Part shown: piece after piece, positions 49,575-58,523 of the stretch | Position numbering within the stretch: position 1 is the stretch's first letter | How the letters are laid out: each line of letters starts with the position of its first letter | Origin: Nocardioides sp. JQ2195 | Lineage (GTDB): Bacteria > Actinomycetota > Actinomycetes > Propionibacteriales > Nocardioidaceae | Direction of reading: 5' to 3' | Assembly: GCF_012272695.1 (NCBI RefSeq) | Contig: NZ_CP050902.1 | Span: 2,046,001 to 2,110,000, forward strand | Length of the DNA stretch: 64,000 nt | Made by a program: the position numbers and the translations under genes | The notes under the pieces: model-generated | Database searches by the model: none | Told to the model about the DNA's origin: nothing | The model's input: the letters and a program-made list of their open reading frames with translations, nothing else

Positions 49575-51368
49575 TCAGGCAGACGGCGACGAGTCCTCCT
49601 GCGGGACCGCGTCGACGCCGGCTTCCTTCCGTTGCGCAGCGGTGATCGGGGCGGGTGCCTCGGTGAGCGGGTCGTACCCGCCACCGCTCTTCGGGAAGGC
49701 GATCACGTCGCGGATGGAGTCGGTCCCGGCCAGGATCGCGACGATGCGGTCCATGCCGACGGCGATGCCACCGTGGGGCGGCGCACCGAACTTCAACGCG
49801 TCCAGGAGGAAGCCGAACTTCTCCTGGGCCTCCTCCTCGCTGATGCCCATCACCTTGAAGACGCGCTTCTGGAGGTCTTCACGGTGGATCCGGATCGAGC
49901 CGCCGCCGAGCTCGTTGCCGTTGCAGACGATGTCGTAGGCGTAGGCCAGGGCCGGCCCGGGGTCGGTGTCGAACGTGTCGACGAACTCCGGCTTCGGGCT
50001 CGTGAACGCGTGGTGCACGGCGGTCCAGGCACCGTCGCCCACGGCGACATCGCCGCTCGCCACGGCCTCCGAGCTCGGCTCGAACAGCGGCGCGTCGACC
50101 ACCCACGTGAACGCGAAGGCGTCCTCGTCGATCAGGCCGCACCGGTGTCCGATCTCGAGGCGCGCGGCTCCCAGCAGCGCCCGGCTCGACTTGGCCGGCC
50201 CTGCCGCGAAGAAGACACAGTCACCTGCCTGCGCGCCGACCTGTGCCGCGATGCCCTCGCGCTCGGCCTCGGAGATGTTCTTCGCCACGGGGCCGGTGAT
50301 CTCACCGTCCTCCTTGATGAGGAGGTAGGCCAGGCCCTTGGCGCCACGCTGCTTGGCCCACTCCTGCCACGCGTCGAGCTTCTTGCGCGGCTGGCTCGCA
50401 CCACCCGGCATCACCACGGCACCGACGTACGGCGCCTGGAACACCCGGAACGGGGTGTCCTTGAAGTAGTCGGTGCACTCGACGAGCTCGTTGCCCATGC
50501 GCAGGTCGGGCTTGTCGGAGCCGTATCGGGCCATCGCGTCGGCGTACGTCATCCGTGGGATCGGGCGCGGGATCTCCTCACCGATCAGGGCCCACATCGC
50601 GGCCAGGATCTCCTCCATCAGCGCGATGACGTCGTCCTGGTCGACGAAGCTCAGCTCGATGTCCAGCTGGGTGAACTCGGGCTGGCGGTCGGCTCGGAAG
50701 TCCTCGTCGCGGTAGCAACGCGCGATCTGGTAGTAGCGCTCCATGCCGCCGACCATGAGCAGCTGCTTGAACAGCTGCGGGCTCTGCGGGAGTGCGTACC
50801 AGCTGCCCGGTCGCAGTCGCGCGGGCACCAGGAAGTCGCGGGCGCCCTCAGGGGTCGACCGGGTCAGCGTCGGGGTCTCGATCTCGACGAAGTCGTGCTG
50901 GTCGAGCACGTCGCGGGCGGCCTTGTTGACCTTGCTGCGCAGCCGGAGCGCGCTGTTGGGACCACTGCGACGCAGGTCGAGGTAGCGGTGCTTCAGGCGC
51001 GCCTCCTCCCCGACCTCGCCGGACCCGTGGGCTGCGGCGTCGTCGATCGGGAACGGGAGCGGGGCGGAGGTCGAGAGGACCTCCACGTCGGTCGCGATGA
51101 CCTCGATCTCACCCGACGGCAGGTTCGGGTTGGCGTTGCCCTCGGGTCGCAGGGACACCTCACCGGTGATCTTGAGGCAGTACTCGCTGCGCAGGCTGTG
51201 GGCCACAGCCTCGTCGCGGATCACGACCTGGGCGACGCCGCTGGCCTCACGCAGGTCGATGAAGGCGACACCACCGTGATCTCGCCGACGCGCCACCCAC
51301 CCGGCGAGGGTCACGGTCTGGCCGACATGCTCGGCGCGCAGGGCGCCGGCGTCATGGGTGCGGATCAC
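49575..51368 (-). CDS. aspS: aspartyl-tRNA synthetase (possibly non-discriminating Asp/Asn)
   Basis: A 597-aa class II synthetase of bacterial type. The anticodon-binding OB-fold ('[22 protein letters not shown]') is followed by motif 2 ('[26 protein letters not shown]'), the bacterial GAD insertion domain and motif 3 ('[13 protein letters not shown]'). It charges tRNA-Asp; many actinobacteria also use it to form Asp-tRNA-Asn, which cannot be judged here. The GTG follows AGGAG by nine bases. It is 71 bases after hisS. Confidence 0.97.
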   Translation of the reverse strand: MIRTHDAGALRAEHVGQTVTLAGWVARRRDHGGVAFIDLREASGVAQVVIRDEAVAHSLRSEYCLKITGEVSLRPEGNANPNLPSGEIEVIATDVEVLSTSAPLPFPIDDAAAHGSGEVGEEARLKHRYLDLRRSGPNSALRLRSKVNKAARDVLDQHDFVEIETPTLTRSTPEGARDFLVPARLRPGSWYALPQSPQLFKQLLMVGGMERYYQIARCYRDEDFRADRQPEFTQLDIELSFVDQDDVIALMEEILAAMWALIGEEIPRPIPRMTYADAMARYGSDKPDLRMGNELVECTDYFKDTPFRVFQAPYVGAVVMPGGASQPRKKLDAWQEWAKQRGAKGLAYLLIKEDGEITGPVAKNISEAEREGIAAQVGAQAGDCVFFAAGPAKSSRALLGAARLEIGHRCGLIDEDAFAFTWVVDAPLFEPSSEAVASGDVAVGDGAWTAVHHAFTSPKPEFVDTFDTDPGPALAYAYDIVCNGNELGGGSIRIHREDLQKRVFKVMGISEEEAQEKFGFLLDALKFGAPPHGGIAVGMDRIVAILAGTDSIRDVIAFPKSGGGYDPLTEAPAPITAAQRKEAGVDAVPQEDSSPSA

Positions 51369-51424
51369 GGGATGTTGCTCCTAGGTGAGGGTTGGGTCGT
51401 GCTGTCGAGGACCACAGCTGTGAA

Positions 51425-51441
51425 GACCACAGCTGGTGGTC
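51425..51441 (-). terminator. small hairpin between hisS and aspS
   Basis: GACCAC-AGCTG-GTGGTC forms a six-base-pair stem at the hisS stop. The 11-base word GACCACAGCTG is repeated directly at 51410-51420. A weak structure whose role is uncertain. Confidence 0.3.
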
Positions 51442-52816
51442 ACTGATTGTCGTTGCCGACGATCGTCGGCTTCAAATCCATTTCGGGCGGGGTCCAGGAG
51501 GTGGGGTCGGCGTCGACCTGCACACCGGACCGGATGTCCTTGACCTGGTGGTTGCCGTCGCGGTCGGTGAACCAGACGAACGGGATGCCGCGTCGCTCGG
51601 CGTACCTGATCTGCTTGCCGAACTTCTGGGCGCTCGCGGCCACCTCGCAGGGCGTGCCGTTGGCGCGCAGCGCGTCGGCGATCGCATCGCTGGCTGCCCG
51701 GGACCCGTCGTCCGCCAGCGCCACCAGGACTGCGCTCGGCACCGACCTGTCGGCCGTCAGCCCGGCCTTGTTGACGAGCGGCACGAGCACCCGGCTGAGG
51801 CCCAGGGAGATGCCCACCCCGGGGTACGTCGTGCGTCCGTCGCTGGCGAGGGAGTCGTAGCGCCCGCCCGAGCAGATCGATCCCATGGACTCGAAGCCGT
51901 CGAGACGGGTCTCGAAGACCGTGCCCGTGTAGTAGTCCAGGCCGCGGGCGATCTTCAGCTCCGCGCGGATCCGGACCTTGTCGCTGGCGAGGTCGGCGCA
52001 GGCACGCATCAGCTCTGCCAGCTCGGCGAGGCCCTCGTCCAGGAGGTCGTGGGTGACACCGAGTGCGCGCACCGCTTCCTCGAACGACTCGTCCTCGGTG
52101 CTGATCCCGGCCAGCGCGAGGCACTGGTCGGCCTGCTCCGAGCTGAGGCCGGCCTCGTCCATCAGCAACGTGCGGATCTTCTCGGCCGGCATCTTGTCGA
52201 GCTTGTCGATCAGGCGCATCGTCTCGTCGACGTCCCCGTTGTCAGCACTGAGGCCGAGCCCGAGGTAGAAGCCTTGGATCAGCTTGCGGTTGTTGACCTG
52301 CAGGGTGAACCCCGGGAGCCCGATCGATGTGGGATCGGCCAGTTCAGTGAGCGCCCGCAACATCACTCGGGTGATCTCGACGTCGTGGTGGAAGCCGAGC
52401 TCCCCCTGGCCGACGATGTCGATGTCGGCCTGGGCGAACTCCCGGAAGCGGCCGTCCTGGGGTCGCTCACCGCGCCACACCTTCTGGATCTGGTACCGGC
52501 GGAACGGGAACTCGAGCCGTCCGGCATTCTCGAGCACGTAGCGCGCGAAGGGCACGGTGAGGTCGAAGTGCAGCCCGATGCCCGCATGCCCTTCCGCGGA
52601 CTCCTCGTGGAGGCGGCGGAGCAGGTAGACCTCCTTCGAGGTGTCGCCCTTGCGCAGCAGCTGGTCGAGCGGCTCGACGGCACGGGTCTCGATGTTGGCG
52701 AATCCGTGCAGCTCGAAGGTGCGCGCGAGGCTCTCGATCACCTGGCGCTCGACCTCGCGCTGCGCGGGGAGGAACTCAGGGAAGCCGCTCAACGGCTTCG
52801 GGACGGAACGGCTCAT
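51440..52816 (-). CDS. hisS: histidyl-tRNA synthetase
   Basis: A 458-aa class II synthetase. Motif 2 region 'QKVWRGERPQDGRFREFAQ', the His-specific 'GLDYYTGTVFET' and 'GGRYDSLAS', and motif 3 'GVGISLGLSRVLV' are seen, with a C-terminal anticodon domain ending in an extra tail ('RDGNHQVKDIRSGVQVD'). At 458 aa it is longer than the ~420-aa common form. The ATG overlaps the stop of the MBL hydrolase gene (ATGA), giving the conserved pair MBL-hisS. Confidence 0.96.
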   Translation of the reverse strand: MSRSVPKPLSGFPEFLPAQREVERQVIESLARTFELHGFANIETRAVEPLDQLLRKGDTSKEVYLLRRLHEESAEGHAGIGLHFDLTVPFARYVLENAGRLEFPFRRYQIQKVWRGERPQDGRFREFAQADIDIVGQGELGFHHDVEITRVMLRALTELADPTSIGLPGFTLQVNNRKLIQGFYLGLGLSADNGDVDETMRLIDKLDKMPAEKIRTLLMDEAGLSSEQADQCLALAGISTEDESFEEAVRALGVTHDLLDEGLAELAELMRACADLASDKVRIRAELKIARGLDYYTGTVFETRLDGFESMGSICSGGRYDSLASDGRTTYPGVGISLGLSRVLVPLVNKAGLTADRSVPSAVLVALADDGSRAASDAIADALRANGTPCEVAASAQKFGKQIRYAERRGIPFVWFTDRDGNHQVKDIRSGVQVDADPTSWTPPEMDLKPTIVGNDNQ

Positions 52817-53532
52817 GCCTGACCACCGTCGACCGGGGTGTCCTGCAGCTCGAGGAGGAACGGGTTGGTCGCGCGCTCCCGGCCGATCGAGGTCTGTTCT
52901 CCGTGGCCGGGGAAGACCACGATGTTGTCGGAGAGGGGCAGGACCTTGCTGCGCAGGCTCTCGAGCATCTCGGAGTGGTCGCCCCCCACGAGATCAGTTC
53001 GGCCGATGGATCCCTGGAACAGGAAGTCACCGGAGAACATCAGCTGGGAGACGTCCTCGGGGCCTTCGTAGGTCGTGCGGTAGAGAACCGTGCCCGGCGT
53101 GTGGCCCGGGGCGTGGTCGACCACCATGGTCAGGCCCTCGATCTCGATGACCGAGCCCTCCACGGCCTCGTGCACCCGGCCCGGCTCACGGAAGTCGGGA
53201 AGCTCGTCCATGCCGAACTGCTGACGGAGCATGGACGCACTCTGGTTGGAGATCGCGACCATCGGGTCCTTGAGCAGGTGCCGGTCGTCGGCGCCGATCC
53301 ACAGGGGCGCGTCGTACTTGTCGGCGACGACCTGGGCCTGCCACATGTGGTCGAAGTGACCATGGGTCACCAGGATCGCGGCCGGCTTGACCGAGTGCTC
53401 CTCGACCAGCCTGTCAACGCCCTCGGCAGAGTCCTGCCCGGGGTCGATGATGACGCACTCCCCGCCGGCCTCGGCGCCGACGAAGTAGCAGTTGGCGCCC
53501 AACTGGCCCGCAGGGAAGCCGGCAATGAACAC
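52813..53532 (-). CDS. metallo-beta-lactamase-fold hydrolase (glyoxalase II-like)
   Basis: A 239-aa MBL-fold protein. The zinc motif 'LVTHGHFDHMWQAQ' (HxHxDH) is followed by the third His in 'DHAPGHTPGTVLYR', the bridging Asp in 'MFSGDFLFQGSIGRTDL' and the last His in 'VVFPGHGEQTSIG'. This set fits hydroxyacylglutathione hydrolase relatives; as actinobacteria use mycothiol, a different thioester is likely. The GTG at 53532 has AAGGA six bases upstream. It heads the hisS-aspS unit and is divergent from the DUF349 gene. Confidence 0.88.
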   Translation of the reverse strand: MFIAGFPAGQLGANCYFVGAEAGGECVIIDPGQDSAEGVDRLVEEHSVKPAAILVTHGHFDHMWQAQVVADKYDAPLWIGADDRHLLKDPMVAISNQSASMLRQQFGMDELPDFREPGRVHEAVEGSVIEIEGLTMVVDHAPGHTPGTVLYRTTYEGPEDVSQLMFSGDFLFQGSIGRTDLVGGDHSEMLESLRSKVLPLSDNIVVFPGHGEQTSIGRERATNPFLLELQDTPVDGGQA

Positions 53533-53631
53533 AGTGAATCCTTCGTTGCGAATGGGGAATCTGTCGAGACGTCGAGAGAGCCTCGAGCGACTTTCGGAGG
53601 TCAGCCTACCGAGGACCACGCACCCTTTGAC

Positions 53632-53637
53632 TACGAT
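53632..53637 (+). promoter_or_regulatory. -10 element for a leaderless DUF349 mRNA
   Basis: TACGAT ends eight bases before the ATG at 53646, and no Shine-Dalgarno is present. Spacing puts the transcription start at or next to the A of the ATG, as in leaderless actinobacterial mRNAs. The -35 region is weak. Confidence 0.5.
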
Positions 53638-53645
53638 GGGCGACC

Positions 53646-54884
53646 ATGAGCGCGCAGCAGGAGTCCCCATGGGGTCGGGTGGCCGACGACCGCACCGTCT
53701 ATGTCCGCACGTCCGAGGGTGAAAGGGCGGTCGGGCAGTACCCCGAAGGCACGCCCGAGGAGGCCTTGAAGTTCTTCACTGATCGCTTCGACGCGCTCGC
53801 CTTCGAGGTCGAGCTGCTCGAGAAGCGGGTGCGCGGTGGTGCCCTGGCTCCCGACGAGGCGACGGAGTCGGTCAAGACCGTCCGCACGCAGGTCACCGAC
53901 GCCCACGCGGTCGGGGACCTCGACGGCCTGGCGGCGCGACTGGACAGCCTCGCCCCGGTGATCGCCTCCCAGCGCGAGGCCCGCAAGGCGGAACGGGCAC
54001 AGAAGGTCGCCGAGTCCAAGGAACGCAAGGAGGCCATCGTCGCCGAGGCCGAGAGGCTGGCCCAGTCCGACGACTGGCGCAACGGGGCGAACCGACTGCG
54101 TGACCTGCTCGGCGAGTGGAAGGCCCTGCCCCGTCTCGACCGTGGCAGCGACGACGCCCTGTGGCGCCGCTTCTCCACGGCCCGGACCGGCTACACCCGT
54201 CGCCGGAAGGCGCACTTCGCCCAGCAGCACGAGAAGCGGGACGGCGCCCGGGTGATCAAGGAGAAGCTGGCCGCCGAGGCCGAGGCCCTGGCCGGCTCCA
54301 CCGAGTGGGGCCCGACCGCGGGAAAGTACCGCGACCTGATGCGCGACTGGAAGGCCGCCGGCCCGGCACCTCGTGAGGTCGACGAGGCGCTCTGGAAGCG
54401 CTTCCGCGGCGCCCAGGACGCGTTCTTCGGCGCGCGCGACGCGGCCAACGCCGAGCTCGACAAGGAGTTCGAGGCCAACGCGGTCGTCAAGGAGCAGCTT
54501 CTCGTCGAGGCCGAGGCACTGCTCCCGGTCACCGACGTCGAGGCCGCCAAGCGGGCCTTCCGGGACATCGCTGACCGGTGGGACGAGGCCGGCAAGGTTC
54601 CCCGCGACAAGATCAAGCCGCTGGAGGCTCGCATCCGCAAGGTCGAGCAGGCCATCCGGGGCGTCGAGGACGAGAAGTGGAAGCAGACCGATCCGGAGAA
54701 GTCGGCACGGGCCGACGACATGATCGGCAAGCTCCAGTCCGCGATCGACGAGACCACAGCCGACCTGGAGAAGGCGAAGGCAGCCGGCAACGACAAGCGG
54801 GTCAAGGAGCTCGAGGAGAGCCTGGCTTCGCGCCAGGCATTCCTCGACATGGCCCGCAGGGCCGCTGAGGACTTCTCCGGCTGA
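53646..54884 (+). CDS. DUF349 helical-repeat protein
   Basis: A 412-aa, almost wholly alpha-helical, highly charged protein. Three DUF349 units with the W-[RK]-x-[LA] pattern are seen: 'RLRDLLGEWKALPRLDRG' (~155), 'KYRDLMRDWKAAGPAPREV' (~230) and 'AFRDIADRWDEAGKVPRDK' (~310), ending in a coiled coil ('DETTADLEKAKAAGNDKRV'). The function is unknown; the family is common next to rel and hisS in actinobacteria. It is transcribed alone on the plus strand, apparently without a leader. A membrane or nucleic-acid role cannot be read from the sequence. Confidence 0.85.
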   Translation: MSAQQESPWGRVADDRTVYVRTSEGERAVGQYPEGTPEEALKFFTDRFDALAFEVELLEKRVRGGALAPDEATESVKTVRTQVTDAHAVGDLDGLAARLDSLAPVIASQREARKAERAQKVAESKERKEAIVAEAERLAQSDDWRNGANRLRDLLGEWKALPRLDRGSDDALWRRFSTARTGYTRRRKAHFAQQHEKRDGARVIKEKLAAEAEALAGSTEWGPTAGKYRDLMRDWKAAGPAPREVDEALWKRFRGAQDAFFGARDAANAELDKEFEANAVVKEQLLVEAEALLPVTDVEAAKRAFRDIADRWDEAGKVPRDKIKPLEARIRKVEQAIRGVEDEKWKQTDPEKSARADDMIGKLQSAIDETTADLEKAKAAGNDKRVKELEESLASRQAFLDMARRAAEDFSG

Positions 54885-54897
54885 GCCGACTGACGAC

Positions 54898-55593
54898 TCA
54901 GGGTTGGACCGGCTCCGAGCAGTAGAGATGCTGGGCCGCGTTCACGACGTTGCCGTGGCTGATCTCCCAGCCGTCCGCGACCCGGTGCAGCGCTGCAGCC
55001 GGCGGCAGCGGATGGGGCAGCACCCCGAGACAGAACCGGATCCGCTCCACCGGCTCCGGGAGGCTGACCTTCCCGTGACCGTAGTCACTCCCCCACGGCT
55101 GGTGGCGCTCCAGGGGGCGGGGCACGGTCAGTGACTCCTTGAGCCGTGCGCCCGGAGCCACGGTGCTGACTCCGACCGTGGGGGCGTGGCCCCACGCCAT
55201 CTCGTCGGTGTCAGGAGTCGCGAAGACCCGCTTGCTCAGGTCGACTCCCCCGTCGGCCGTGCCCGTCGCGTAGACGAAGTTCGAGTCCTGGGCGACGCGA
55301 CCGTACTCGTCGCCGCGCCCGACACGATTCGGCACGTGCACCTGCTCGGAGGAGTTGTTCGTGAGCACGTAGTCGATGCGGACGGTGTCGTCGTGGACCT
55401 CGATCCTGGCGGCGAGCTCGACACCGGCGATCGCCTCGGCCCCCTTCGGGTCGGCGGGCTCCCCGCCGTCCTCGATCCCGGCCGGACCGGAGTCGTCCGG
55501 TCCGCCGGACTCCCCGCAGCCGGTGACCAACAGACCCAGCAGCAGCGCACCCACCCCGGCGACGACCCGCCTCCAGCGATCAGTAGTGGTCAC
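54898..55593 (-). CDS. predicted lipoprotein; candidate immunity protein for the adjacent metallopeptidase
   Basis: A 231-aa protein with signal 'VVAGVGALLLGLLVTGC' ending in a lipobox (C25 or so), then an acidic Gly/Pro linker and a beta-rich domain with 'RIDYVLTNNSSEQVHVPNRVGRG', like the Ig-type or BsuPI-like folds of secreted proteins. Two Cys ('RFCLGV', 'LYCSEP') may pair. The GTG at 55593 lies 14 bases inside the toxin-like gene, so translation is coupled. Its place, size and outer-face location fit an immunity protein against an exported protease. No homolog is recognised, so that role is inference. Confidence 0.6.
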   Translation of the reverse strand: MTTTDRWRRVVAGVGALLLGLLVTGCGESGGPDDSGPAGIEDGGEPADPKGAEAIAGVELAARIEVHDDTVRIDYVLTNNSSEQVHVPNRVGRGDEYGRVAQDSNFVYATGTADGGVDLSKRVFATPDTDEMAWGHAPTVGVSTVAPGARLKESLTVPRPLERHQPWGSDYGHGKVSLPEPVERIRFCLGVLPHPLPPAAALHRVADGWEISHGNVVNAAQHLYCSEPVQP

Positions 55594-57364
55594 GGTGCGG
55601 TGCCCCCATCTCCTCGCGCAACCCGTTCTCGGTGAACTCGATCGGGTGGTCGGGGTCGATGACCTCGGGGGTGTCCGGGTCGTTGTCGTGGTCGATCGGC
55701 AGGCCGGCCGCCTGTCGTTCCAGCTCCTTGAACCCATGGTTCTGGGTGTCGTCGCCCTGGTACTCCTCCGGCTGGTTCGTGCCGTTCATGTAGCCGTAGA
55801 CGTGGGCCATCTCGTGGTAGAGCACCACGGACGGCGGCCCGTCGTCGATCGTGTCCATGTCGGGACGGTAGTTGATGACGTTGCCCCCGAGAGCTCCGTC
55901 GTGCGCGGTGCTGTTGAACGGGTCGTCCGGATTGTTGTACTCCCGGATGGTCAGCCCTTCCCGGCCGATGCCGGCGAACCCGGAGTTCTCGTGGTTCTCG
56001 AGCAGGTTGGCCAGCATCATCTGGCCGCGCGGCGACGAGGCCAGCATCTCCAGGTCGGCGCGAACGCGAGCCTGGAACTCCGGCGATCCCTCGATCTTGA
56101 TGAAGTCGGGCACGTCCTTGATCGTGATCGGGATGACCCGGGCCCCCTGGGAGGAGTCCTGCGACTCGTCGTACGACGTGTCGGTGCCGCTGCCGCCGTA
56201 GGTCGTGTCCTTGCCGCGACCGGCGTACGACACGTCGTCGCCGTCGCCTCCGTGGATCGTGTCGTCGTCGCGACCACCGGAGAGGATGTCGTCGCCGTCC
56301 CCGCCCTCGAGGGTGTCCTGACCGTGTCCGCCCTCGAGGTAGTCCTGCCCCTCGTTGCCGATCAGGCGGTCGTCGCTGACCTCTCCGTCCTCGGTGTCGT
56401 CGCCGCCGTAGATGGTGTCGTTGCCCTGGCCGCCCCGGAGCACGTCGTCCCCGCTCTGGCCGTCGACGTAGTCCCGGTCGGCGCCCGCGGAGATCCGGTC
56501 GGCGCCATCCCCACCGAAGAGTCGGTCGTGGCCGCTCAGGCCGACGACGGTGTCGTCGCCCGCACCACCCTTGTAGATGTCATCGCCCTCTCCGCCGACG
56601 AAGGTGATGCTGATCCGGCTGTCCGAGGGAAGCTCCACGGTGTCGTTGCCCTCGCCGGTGCGGATCACGATCTCCTGACCAGCCGGGATCCGGTAGACCT
56701 GTCCGTTGATCTCGACGATCTGGTCGCCGCGATGGGGATCGTCATGGATCTTGACGGTGTCGTCGCCGCTGCCGGTGTTGACGATCGTCGTGTCCCCGTC
56801 GGTGATGATGCCGGGTCGCTGCCCGGTCGCAGGGCTCTCGAAGTCGTCGTAGCGACCCTCGTCCACCCAGTTGCGGGCCAGCGTGTCGAAGTCGTCCTTC
56901 GCCTCGTTGAGCTGGGCGACGTCCTTGACCAGCACGGCGTCCAGCGTGTCCCGGATCTCCCGGGCCCGAGCGATCGCTGCGGTGACCTTCGCCTGCTCGT
57001 CGTCATCGGCAGGTCGGAACGTGACCACGGTTCCCCGGACCGCATGGGGGATTCCCGCGACGGTGGACCACGACTCATCGAGGTGGGCCTTGGCCGCCCG
57101 CAGCGAACCTCCCACCTTGTCGAGGCGGTCCTCCACCCCACCGGCCGCAGCAGCGGCCAGGTTGATGTCCTTCACCAGGAGTCGTCGGTGCTCGTCGTAC
57201 GCGTCGGCGTCGTCGCCCTCCCACCCGGCACGGATCACCCTGCCGCTCGCGGAGGTGATGTCCTCGGCGGTCGTGGTGAGCTGCTGCTTGACGTCACCCC
57301 ACCCGGTGGCCGCCGCTTCCAGCGTGCCCGGATCGGCTCCGAGGTTCCACATTCCCAGCGCCAT
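55580..57364 (-). CDS. WXG100-like / RTX-repeat / M91-like metallopeptidase (candidate type VII-exported toxin)
   Basis: A 594-aa protein in three parts. Residues ~1-110 are helical with a WXG motif in 'RAGWEGDDADAY' (W48-G50), as in type VII secretion substrates. Residues ~190-400 are RTX nonapeptides (GGxGxDx-hydrophobic), about 15 units such as 'GGEGDDIYKGGAGDDTVVG', which bind Ca2+ outside the cell. The C-terminal ~190 residues contain 'VLYHEMAHVYGYMNG' with HExxH at 517-521, a later acidic helix 'FKELERQAAGLP' and 'ENGLREEMGAPHRDHY', matching the M91 (NleD-type) peptidase pattern. The ATG at 57364 follows GGAGG and is one base from the upstream stop. No ESX machinery is in the window. 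Confidence 0.8.
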   Translation of the reverse strand: MALGMWNLGADPGTLEAAATGWGDVKQQLTTTAEDITSASGRVIRAGWEGDDADAYDEHRRLLVKDINLAAAAAGGVEDRLDKVGGSLRAAKAHLDESWSTVAGIPHAVRGTVVTFRPADDDEQAKVTAAIARAREIRDTLDAVLVKDVAQLNEAKDDFDTLARNWVDEGRYDDFESPATGQRPGIITDGDTTIVNTGSGDDTVKIHDDPHRGDQIVEINGQVYRIPAGQEIVIRTGEGNDTVELPSDSRISITFVGGEGDDIYKGGAGDDTVVGLSGHDRLFGGDGADRISAGADRDYVDGQSGDDVLRGGQGNDTIYGGDDTEDGEVSDDRLIGNEGQDYLEGGHGQDTLEGGDGDDILSGGRDDDTIHGGDGDDVSYAGRGKDTTYGGSGTDTSYDESQDSSQGARVIPITIKDVPDFIKIEGSPEFQARVRADLEMLASSPRGQMMLANLLENHENSGFAGIGREGLTIREYNNPDDPFNSTAHDGALGGNVINYRPDMDTIDDGPPSVVLYHEMAHVYGYMNGTNQPEEYQGDDTQNHGFKELERQAAGLPIDHDNDPDTPEVIDPDHPIEFTENGLREEMGAPHRDHY

Positions 57365-57365
57365 C

Positions 57366-57842
57366 TCAGCTCCTCCTCGGGTGGTTGGCCGGGGTGGGCA
57401 GCTCGCTGGGTCCGGTCGGCTTCGGCTCAGGCTCAGGCTGCGGGTCGGGCCTGGGGTCGGGCTGGGGGTCGGGCTGGGGGTGCGGACCGTCCTCGGGGAA
57501 CGGCTCGGGAGAAGGTCCGGGCGAAGGCTCGGGAGGCAGTGGGTACGACGACTCGGCGTTTCGCGCCGCTTCCTCGTCGGCCGACGACCAGGTGAAGGCA
57601 CACCCGTAGATGTCGTCCATGTCCTGCTCCAGCACCCCACTGAGCCGCCCCATGAACAACGCGGCTGACTCCGTGACACCTGTGTGGGCGTTGAGCAGGC
57701 TGACGCCGGAGGAGGTGTTCCCCGCGGCCCCCGGTGGCACGGCGAACGTGGTCTGCTCCCGGGACCACGCGTCGGTCACGTCCTGTGCTGCGGACAGGCA
57801 GTCCGCGGCAAGGTCACACAGGTTCTCGGGAACCTTGGCCAT
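57366..57842 (-). CDS. EspC/WXG-family-like small protein with Pro-rich tail
   Basis: A 158-aa protein. Residues ~1-95 are helical with Ala-rich heptads ('LCDLAADCLSAAQDVTDAW', 'HTGVTESAALFMGRLSGVL'), similar to EspC/WXG100-type ESX substrates. Residues ~98-150 are an extended Pro-rich tail of PxP repeats ('PEPSPGPSPEPFPEDG', 'PQPDPQPDPRPDPQPEPEP'), which would need EF-P to be translated. It is one base upstream of the RTX metallopeptidase and has a strong Shine-Dalgarno (GGAGG). A chaperone or co-secreted partner is the likely role. The family call is by pattern, not by search. Confidence 0.6.
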   Translation of the reverse strand: MAKVPENLCDLAADCLSAAQDVTDAWSREQTTFAVPPGAAGNTSSGVSLLNAHTGVTESAALFMGRLSGVLEQDMDDIYGCAFTWSSADEEAARNAESSYPLPPEPSPGPSPEPFPEDGPHPQPDPQPDPRPDPQPEPEPKPTGPSELPTPANHPRRS

Positions 57843-57881
57843 GTCGTCACCTCCGAGGCGATGTCGACCGGGACCTTGCCC

Positions 57882-58523
57882 TCAGACCCGCGGTTCAAAC
57901 CCGCGACGGGCGTCGCGCAGGCCGACCAGGCACACGAGCAGCAGCCAGGCCGCGATGCTCCCCAGCCAGAGCCGTTCCCAGATTCCTGCGGTCGGCCCGT
58001 TGTCGACGAAGACGCTCGCCGCCGTGGACGAGGCCAGCCACGCCACCACCGACGACAGCGCCACCCAACGCGTCGGGCCCCTCTCCCAGTAGGCGGAGGC
58101 GAGGGGCACGAGGAGACCGACCAGCATCATCCAGAGATAGGTGCTGCCGAAGACGGCATGCAGGGTGGTGCCCAGGTCCACCACGTGGTTGCCTCCCCTG
58201 CCACACCCTGCCTCGCCCTCCGGGCAGTGACCGCGGAAGACCAGCAGCCCGGCCATCAGGAACGCCCCTTGGCCCATCACTGCCCCGGCCAGCTTCGTCC
58301 GCCACCCGGTCAGCATCACTGCGGCCGCGCAGGCATGGCCGACGACGAACGCCGCGATGGCCGTCTCCCCGAGCCATCCCACCGAGGAACCTCTCCCGGC
58401 CAGGGCGGACACCATGTCGCGACGCACGGAGTAGTCGTCAGCGGCCAGCAGCACGGCGAGGGCGTCGCAGGCCCAGAAGCACAGGAACGAGGCCACTCCG
58501 ACCAGCGCGAGGCGTCGACTCAC
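57882..58523 (-). CDS. DUF998-family integral membrane protein
   Basis: A 213-aa protein with six hydrophobic segments (about residues 7-27, 45-70, 80-97, 120-143, 150-170, 185-200). Short motifs such as '[17 protein letters not shown]' and '[21 protein letters not shown]' suit DUF998, a family of unknown function. An external loop has two Cys ('[13 protein letters not shown]'). The GTG overlaps the rel stop (GTGA). It is 40 bases upstream of the EspC-like gene and might belong to either neighbour. Confidence 0.7.
   Translation of the reverse strand: MSRRLALVGVASFLCFWACDALAVLLAADDYSVRRDMVSALAGRGSSVGWLGETAIAAFVVGHACAAAVMLTGWRTKLAGAVMGQGAFLMAGLLVFRGHCPEGEAGCGRGGNHVVDLGTTLHAVFGSTYLWMMLVGLLVPLASAYWERGPTRWVALSSVVAWLASSTAASVFVDNGPTAGIWERLWLGSIAAWLLLVCLVGLRDARRGFEPRV

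Noticed and set aside
55376..57595. 739-aa plus-strand ORF opposite the RTX metallopeptidase
   Set aside because: Val/Asp/Leu-rich antisense of the repeat region; the minus frame has the WXG, RTX and HExxH motifs and a ribosome-binding site.
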